Shown here one piece after another: positions 59,449-64,000 of a stretch of DNA of 64,000 nt. This DNA comes from Eukaryota sp. TZLM1-RC. Taxonomy: Eukaryota > Metamonada: BaSk clade. The stretch is from assembly GCA_040285825.1 (NCBI GenBank), contig JAUPSS010000013.1:124001-188000 (forward strand). The letters are read 5' to 3'. Within the stretch, counting starts at the first letter, position 1. Each line of letters begins with the position of its first letter. The notes under the pieces were generated by a model that was given only the letters and a program-made list of their open reading frames with translations, was not told the origin of the DNA and ran no database searches. The translations under genes were made by a program, and so were the position numbers.

Positions 59449-62400
59449 ATGAGCAAAACAGATTCGAATTATAATCACCTAAATCCATTAAAAAGAATTA
59501 GAGAGTCATCCAATCCTGTGGGTTCTATCCACAGTGTTAGACTATCCAGGGTAGCAGAGGACCAAGAAAGTTCTAACGGGGAACTTTGGTTAACCTGCAC
59601 CATAAATAACGTGGAAGTACAAGGCGAAATTGATAATGGAGCTGCATTTTCAGCATTATCAATGGATTTAGCCTCTAAATGTAATATGACAGTTAATGAC
59701 AATAAGACTGTCGAATACTTATCGGCAAATGGTATTCGCTCCACGACCCTGGGATGTGCAAGTGGTGTTCTTGCTCTAAATGTGAATAGCTTGGCCACTC
59801 AAGTGTTTTTAAGGATCGAATTCCAGATCATTCCTGGTACCAATAATTTTTTGATCGGAAGAGACTTATTACAAACCTGGGGGCTACGCACGGAACACGG
59901 TTTTAATATTAATTTGGATCGCGAACATCGCACCATCTTAAAAGCTGAATGTGAGTTCGATAATAGAATTTGTCAACCAATTAGATTCATTGAACAATTG
60001 AGTAATAAATCAGACTTAGGTAATGATTTTGGGCATTCCACATTTAGACATGAGCTAGATGAGTTGGGCTGTAGATTATGCCTGGATGACATTAGGGACG
60101 AGGAACGCCTAGTCGTGCTACTCAAAAAATATAGAAATGTATTTAGTGGGCTACCTCACACGGATGGAATTGATTGTCAGCCGATGGCCATTCCATTTTA
60201 TGACGAGAGTAAGGTCGTCAAAAGGAAACCTCGAAGATTAAACCCAGAAAAACAACGGGTATCCGAGGAAATTTTTAACGAATTGATCCGTTATGGATTT
60301 GATGTGCCCGCAAAGTCTCAATTCAGTAGTCCCATCTGTCTTGTGATTTACCCTGATTACAGGAAACCACGATTAACTGGCGATTTTAGTGGTATTGGTG
60401 GAGTAAATGATTTAACTAAACCTGTAGAGGCAAATTTGCCCAGGATTAGCGACATTTTAGAGTTTCTAAGTAAAGCTAATTATATAGCAACTCTAGATTT
60501 ACCTAAGGCATTTTGGCAGCTCAAAATTGCAGAAGAGGATATTGATAAAACTACCGTATCAATTCCCGGGATGTCGATCAGTTTTAAAAGGGCTTGTTTT
60601 GGTTTGAAGAACGTTCCTGTAGTCTTCCAAAACATGATGATGGAAATATTTGATTCTGAGGGCGTATTTATTTATATCGATGATATAATAATAGTAGCTT
60701 CTACCCTGGATGAATTTCTATCTAGAGTAGGTACGGTCCTAGAACGCGCCAAACGTTTTAGAGTTAACCTTGGCCTACCCAAGTGTAGCTTTACCACTTG
60801 CAAACATGAAATCAAAATTCTAGGTAGTATTTTTGTAAACAAAACCCGTTATATAGATGAATCTAGGATTGAGGGACTGATCAACCTACCCAAACCCAAG
60901 ACAGTACCTGAAGTTAGGAGTTTTATAGGATCGATCAATTATATACGTGACTGGTTGCCAAATTTGTCTGACTTGATAGAACCAATCAACAACTTAACCA
61001 GAAACAAACCGTCAAAAATCAAGTGGACTCCTGATCATGACGAGGCTTTTGGTAAGATTATAAATCTTATCAAAGCAAATATCCCTCTTGAATTGCCCTC
61101 AGAAGACAAGCATATTTTAATAAGTGCTGATGCGTCCGATGTGGCTGTTGGTGGAGTAATATGGCAAGAAGCTAACCCACCTAAAGATCCTACGACTCCG
61201 CTAATTAAGAGAAAGTTTGTACCTATTGCCTTCTTTAGCAGATTATTATCAACTTCACAAAAGAATTGGTCTGTACTTCAGAAAGAGTTGTATGCAATTT
61301 TACTAATTCTCACTGACAGTAGTTTAGAAAATTATTTAATTTCGAGGAAATTAACTATTTTCACTGATCATAGAAATTTAGCATACCTCATATCAGCTCC
61401 TGAAAAGAACAGAATTGTGAAGAGGTGGCTACCAATATTGTCAGAATTCAATTTTGATGTAGTCCACATTGCAGGCGAGGAGAATTATTGGGCAGACATG
61501 TTGTCTAGATTGGTTGACACCAAACCCAAAACTCCTCGAGTCCAACAAGTGAGAAACTTGGCACCTCACAGAGTTGAAGAACAATTACCCTATTTAAATT
61601 TATCAACTAGAGTTAATTTGTTAAGGGATGATATTACTCAACCGTCCACAATTGAGCTACCCACGATCAATAGCTTATCTGCACTGAAAGAAGCAGTTGT
61701 GGATACTAAATTTGATTTATTTGACACTTGGATCTCAAAGATTAGGCAAGAACAACTTATAGATGTTGATTCAAATCCTGATTATTATAAAGATTACAAT
61801 TATAATTCAGATTTTCAATTGTATACCAACAATCGTGGGAAGATTGTCATCCCAGATAGTTTAAAGAAGCAGACTTTAACTATCATTCATGGACATGCAA
61901 ATGTTGGTCATCCTAGTGTGACGACTAGCGTAAAGAAATTACTCAATAGTGATTACTTTTGGCCCGACATGCGCAAAGACATGATTAACCATATTAAGAG
62001 ATGCCCAGCATGTCAAAAAACGGCACATGTGCCTAAAAAAGTCATTGAATCATCTGGCTCTCTTTGGGCTGATCTACCTTTTGCACGATTAAACGCAGAT
62101 ACTATTGGACCATTACAACAAGATGATAATGGATCCAAATATTTAATAGTTTTTGTAGACTCGTTCACCAGGTATACGATCATTTGCCCTGTAAAGGAAT
62201 TGAATGCAGTGGAGGCAACCAATCACCTCCTATGGAGTGTAGTATCAATTTTTGGTATCCCACTGTTGATTCATAGTGACAATGGTATTGAATTTGCAAA
62301 TGCCATATTCAAAGGGTTATGCGATTTATTAAACATTGAAGTAAGTCGTTCACTAACTAGCTTTTCACAAAGCAATGGTTTAGTAGAAAGACGACACAGA

Positions 62401-62739
62401 GACATTTTACAAAGTCTAAGAAAGATTTTGGTGGACTCTGGCGATTATAGCAATTGGAGTGAATATATCCCAATTGTACAACTTCAAATCAATTCAACTA
62501 CTAGTAGAGTTACCAGTCATTCGCCCTACAATTTAATGTTTGGTAGCGACCACAGCCCTAGAGCTGATCCTAGTAATATGTTTGAATTAATAAAATCAGC
62601 AAATGTTAATATTCCCTTTGCTAAAGATCTTGAAGCAAAACTTGAAAGGATTTCAAGAGAGAAGAGGCAGAGCTCAGGCAAGCTCAACAACTGCCTGCAG
62701 TTAACAAACATAGGAACCCTTTTAATAAAGGTGACTTAG
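59449..62739 (+). CDS. pol: Ty3-type Pol: protease, RT, RNase H, integrase
   Basis: 1,096 codons, opening with an ATG 51 nt after the gag TAA and in the same frame as gag. The protease active site reads DNGA (Asp62) where DTGA/DSGA is usual. The RT has ATLDLPKAFWQLKI (motif A) and YIDD (Tyr409). RNase H has SADASDVAVGG, KELYAILL and FTDHRNLAYL. The integrase has the HHCC finger (HGHANVGH...CPACQ) and the catalytic triad Asp884, Asp944, Glu980 (D-59-D-35-E) in NADTIGP, HSDNGIEF and NGLVERRHRD. All catalytic residues appear present. The frame ends early at 62,739 because of a one-base shift near 62,650; the integrase C-terminus continues in another frame. Confidence 0.93.
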   Translation: MSKTDSNYNHLNPLKRIRESSNPVGSIHSVRLSRVAEDQESSNGELWLTCTINNVEVQGEIDNGAAFSALSMDLASKCNMTVNDNKTVEYLSANGIRSTTLGCASGVLALNVNSLATQVFLRIEFQIIPGTNNFLIGRDLLQTWGLRTEHGFNINLDREHRTILKAECEFDNRICQPIRFIEQLSNKSDLGNDFGHSTFRHELDELGCRLCLDDIRDEERLVVLLKKYRNVFSGLPHTDGIDCQPMAIPFYDESKVVKRKPRRLNPEKQRVSEEIFNELIRYGFDVPAKSQFSSPICLVIYPDYRKPRLTGDFSGIGGVNDLTKPVEANLPRISDILEFLSKANYIATLDLPKAFWQLKIAEEDIDKTTVSIPGMSISFKRACFGLKNVPVVFQNMMMEIFDSEGVFIYIDDIIIVASTLDEFLSRVGTVLERAKRFRVNLGLPKCSFTTCKHEIKILGSIFVNKTRYIDESRIEGLINLPKPKTVPEVRSFIGSINYIRDWLPNLSDLIEPINNLTRNKPSKIKWTPDHDEAFGKIINLIKANIPLELPSEDKHILISADASDVAVGGVIWQEANPPKDPTTPLIKRKFVPIAFFSRLLSTSQKNWSVLQKELYAILLILTDSSLENYLISRKLTIFTDHRNLAYLISAPEKNRIVKRWLPILSEFNFDVVHIAGEENYWADMLSRLVDTKPKTPRVQQVRNLAPHRVEEQLPYLNLSTRVNLLRDDITQPSTIELPTINSLSALKEAVVDTKFDLFDTWISKIRQEQLIDVDSNPDYYKDYNYNSDFQLYTNNRGKIVIPDSLKKQTLTIIHGHANVGHPSVTTSVKKLLNSDYFWPDMRKDMINHIKRCPACQKTAHVPKKVIESSGSLWADLPFARLNADTIGPLQQDDNGSKYLIVFVDSFTRYTIICPVKELNAVEATNHLLWSVVSIFGIPLLIHSDNGIEFANAIFKGLCDLLNIEVSRSLTSFSQSNGLVERRHRDILQSLRKILVDSGDYSNWSEYIPIVQLQINSTTSRVTSHSPYNLMFGSDHSPRADPSNMFELIKSANVNIPFAKDLEAKLERISREKRQSSGKLNNCLQLTNIGTLLIKVT

Positions 62740-63226
62740 TTTTGCGATTAAAGACTAATGGTAAACTCCATGGTTGCTTCGCTGGCCCTTTTCTCGTTGA
62801 AGAAGTTAAATCCAATAAAAGTTTATTACTCAAGAATCTTGTCACTGGTTCGACGTCTACGGCAAGTATAAATCATTGTAAACTATACCTTTCAGACTTC
62901 CCTAAAGAAGATCTTGATTGGCATAAGAATATTGCTGCTGGCGATATGGAAGAATCTGTAATCGTTAAAATTATAGATCACTTTGATTACGTAGATTCGA
63001 ACAATAATAAAGTTCCTTTTTGTACCGCAGTTTGGTATGGCGGCGAGACTTAGTCTGTCCCAGTTGCTGACGTCACAAGCACTGAGGCATATCAAACATA
63101 TTTGCGCTCCATTAGTCCTCACACTACCAGAAAAGGAAGGTATCTTCTAATTCCAAATCTAAGACTAATTTCTCTGCAGTCAGTACTCGTAGCTTTCGTT
63201 CGAGATCTAAGAAAGGGAAAAGGTAG
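62650..63226 (+). pseudogene. Frameshifted integrase C-terminus with chromodomain-like end
   Basis: The frame shifted by one base from pol opens with a charged helix (REEAELRQAQQLPAVNK), NPFNKGDLVLRLK and the GPY/F-type module CFAGPFLVEEVKS. The chromodomain-like segment VIVKIIDHFDYVD...VPFCTAVWYGGE follows, then a TAG at 63,051, then SVPVADVTSTEAYQTYL, which fits the end of a chromodomain. The part after about 63,130 is low-quality up to the polypurine tract. Chromoviruses of the Ty3/gypsy group carry such domains for chromatin targeting. Confidence 0.6.
63209..63223 (+). promoter_or_regulatory. Polypurine tract
   Basis: AAGAAAGGGAAAAGG, 15 purines ending three bases before the 3' LTR. This is the expected plus-strand primer site of an LTR retrotransposon. 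Confidence 0.8.
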
Positions 63227-63362
63227 TGTTGTGCTGTGGACAATTAGTCTAGTACATTTATATTTATATAACATAGTTCACTAGTGATGGCCTTTATAAG
63301 GGCCGGTGATATTCTAATAAATTATTCCTTATTCTTTGTTATCATATATGGATAAAGCATCA
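63227..63362 (+). repeat. 3' LTR of Ty3-type element
   Basis: 136 bp, differing from the 5' LTR at two positions (G for A at position 7; T for A after the GGGCCGGTGA word). The low divergence points to a recent insertion. Confidence 0.95.
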
Positions 63363-63714
63363 ATAAACCCGTATCTCAGCTAGGACGTGTTGAGCATGTC
63401 AAGTATCAGCTGGTTCCATTTGCTGTTTCTCTTTTTGGTAACATTGGAATATCTGGCATTAAATTTCTTGAAAGTTTCAGAAGTTTAATAAAAGAAAGAG
63501 CAGGAAAAGAATTGAACTTCAATTTCTGGCACAATAGAATTGTTTTTAGTATTCTTAAAGCAATTCCAGAAATGTTGACCAAAGCACTGTTACAATTAGG
63601 AATAGAGTATGAAAATCGCGAGGTGAAAAGATTGGATGATGTTGATGCGTGTATTGAGGATATTGAGTTCTAGTTTTTTCTTTAATGTTTTGTTAGCGTT
63701 GAAAATAAATTTCA
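63363..63714 (+). pseudogene. Subfamily A retrotransposon, right part
   Basis: It continues the element interrupted at 54,842: SQLGRVEHVKYQLVPFAVSL, FLESFRSLIKERAGKELNFN, WHNRIVFSILKAIPEM and CIEDIEF, ending at the TAG and the 3' tail GCGTTGAAAATAAATTTCA at 63,714, as in the copy at 8,444. The target-site copy ATAA lies at its start. Confidence 0.85.
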
Positions 63715-63724
63715 ATTTATTCCA

Positions 63725-64000
63725 GTTTATCTCCCGAATTATGACAATCATGTTTTCCCATATCCATTCAAGAAATTCCAGACAGAAGTTTGTATTCATT
63801 AAAATTTGCGTTGAAAAAGCTCCAACGACATCTTTTGCAAAAATTTGAAAGCAAGGATTTTATTGTTCGACTTAGCACGGCTAAGAAAAAAATCCTGCTT
63901 TTGCAAATTTTTTGATTGATTTGAAGGACAGTTCATCTGCAGTTTTGATAAATCAAATTCCCCAGATTAATGGCCTATTTTTGAATGACGACCAATGGAC
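63725..64000 (+). mobile_element. Retrotransposon of another subfamily (E), runs off the right edge
   Basis: Across two or three frames it reads the post-RT linker: CFPISIQEIPDRSLYSLKFA, KLQRHLLQKFESKDFIVRLS, KKNPAFANFLIDLKDSS and INGLFLNDDQW. It is related to subfamilies A and B but distinct. Frameshifts near 63,890 show decay. The zinc motif and endonuclease should follow outside the window. Confidence 0.7.

Larger units (their letters stand above)
54843..63362 (+). mobile_element. Complete Ty3/gypsy-type LTR retrotransposon
   Basis: Two 136-bp LTRs (54,843-54,978 and 63,227-63,362) differ at two positions, begin TGTTGT and end GCATCA. ATAA flanks the element on both sides (54,839-54,842 and 63,363-63,366). 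A polypurine tract AAGAAAGGGAAAAGG (63,209-63,223) sits just before the 3' LTR. The interior encodes a large Gag and a Pol in the order protease, RT, RNase H, integrase, the Ty3/gypsy order. A 1,582-bp subfamily C retrotransposon is nested in gag. Stops in gag and a frameshift near the end of pol suggest it is no longer autonomous, although it inserted recently. Confidence 0.95.

Overview
This is nuclear DNA from a unicellular eukaryote, very probably a flagellate. It is clearly AT-rich. Host genes are short and mostly intronless, and they use TAA, TAG and TGA as stops. Where introns are needed to keep a protein family intact they are tiny: 28 nt in a MATH/BTB gene at the left edge, and 29, 32 and 27 nt in a histidine kinase. 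In at least two of these a branch-point-like TAAC lies 5 nt from the 3' AG, a layout known from metamonads such as Giardia and Trichomonas. A DRC9-like axonemal protein and a CFAP107-like protein argue for a motile flagellum. I cannot name the species; a metamonad-like flagellate is my best inference, not a firm call.

Host genes, left to right: MATH/BTB protein (left edge); an unknown acidic, Ser-rich protein (4.5-5.3 kb, -); Rab geranylgeranyltransferase alpha (12.6-13.9 kb, -) divergent from a WD40-like protein (14.2-15.1 kb, +); DRC9-like protein (17.0-18.1 kb, -); hybrid histidine kinase (24.5-27.4 kb, +); a secreted protein (29.3-30.1 kb, +); serine palmitoyltransferase-type enzyme (34.4-35.9 kb, +); secreted GT61/DUF563-type glycosyltransferase (38.0-39.3 kb, +); XRRA1-like LRR protein (40.1-41.7 kb, -), with its start only about 20 nt from the divergent farnesyl diphosphate synthase (41.7-42.8 kb, +); an unknown helical protein (43.8-44.5 kb, +); CFAP107-like protein (45.1-45.5 kb, -); small coiled-coil protein (48.0-48.3 kb, +); carnosine N-methyltransferase family protein (48.6-49.7 kb, -); tandem CCCH zinc-finger protein (50.6-51.2 kb, -); a small Cys-rich protein (52.6-53.1 kb, +); and a ZFAND1/Cuz1-like AN1 zinc-finger protein (53.2-53.9 kb, -). 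They form no pathway cluster. They cover prenylation and prenyl-donor synthesis, sphingolipid synthesis, signalling, cilium structure, and RNA and protein quality control.

The other half of the window is mobile DNA. Most abundant is a set of non-LTR retrotransposons whose C-terminus has a CCHC motif followed by an R-x-D...D restriction-like endonuclease, as in R2/NeSL/CRE-type elements. I separate five subfamilies (called A-E here), present as 5'-truncated, frameshifted or 3'-end-only copies on both strands. There is one complete Ty3/gypsy-type LTR element (54,843-63,362: two 136-bp LTRs, TG...CA ends, 4-bp target duplication) plus a solo LTR of the same family (27,954-28,090, also with a 4-bp duplication). 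There is an intact MULE DNA transposon (30,561-32,626) with terminal inverted repeats and a 9-bp duplication, a 200-bp pogo/mariner-like MITE (51,458-51,657) flanked by TA, a gag-like zinc-knuckle ORF (2.2-2.8 kb), and a decayed Fanzor (eukaryotic TnpB-like nuclease) remnant (33.1-33.6 kb).

The right end records an insertion order: a subfamily A retrotransposon fragment was split by the Ty3-type element, which was then hit in gag by a 5'-truncated subfamily C retrotransposon with an 11-bp target duplication. I saw no tRNA, rRNA or CRISPR array.
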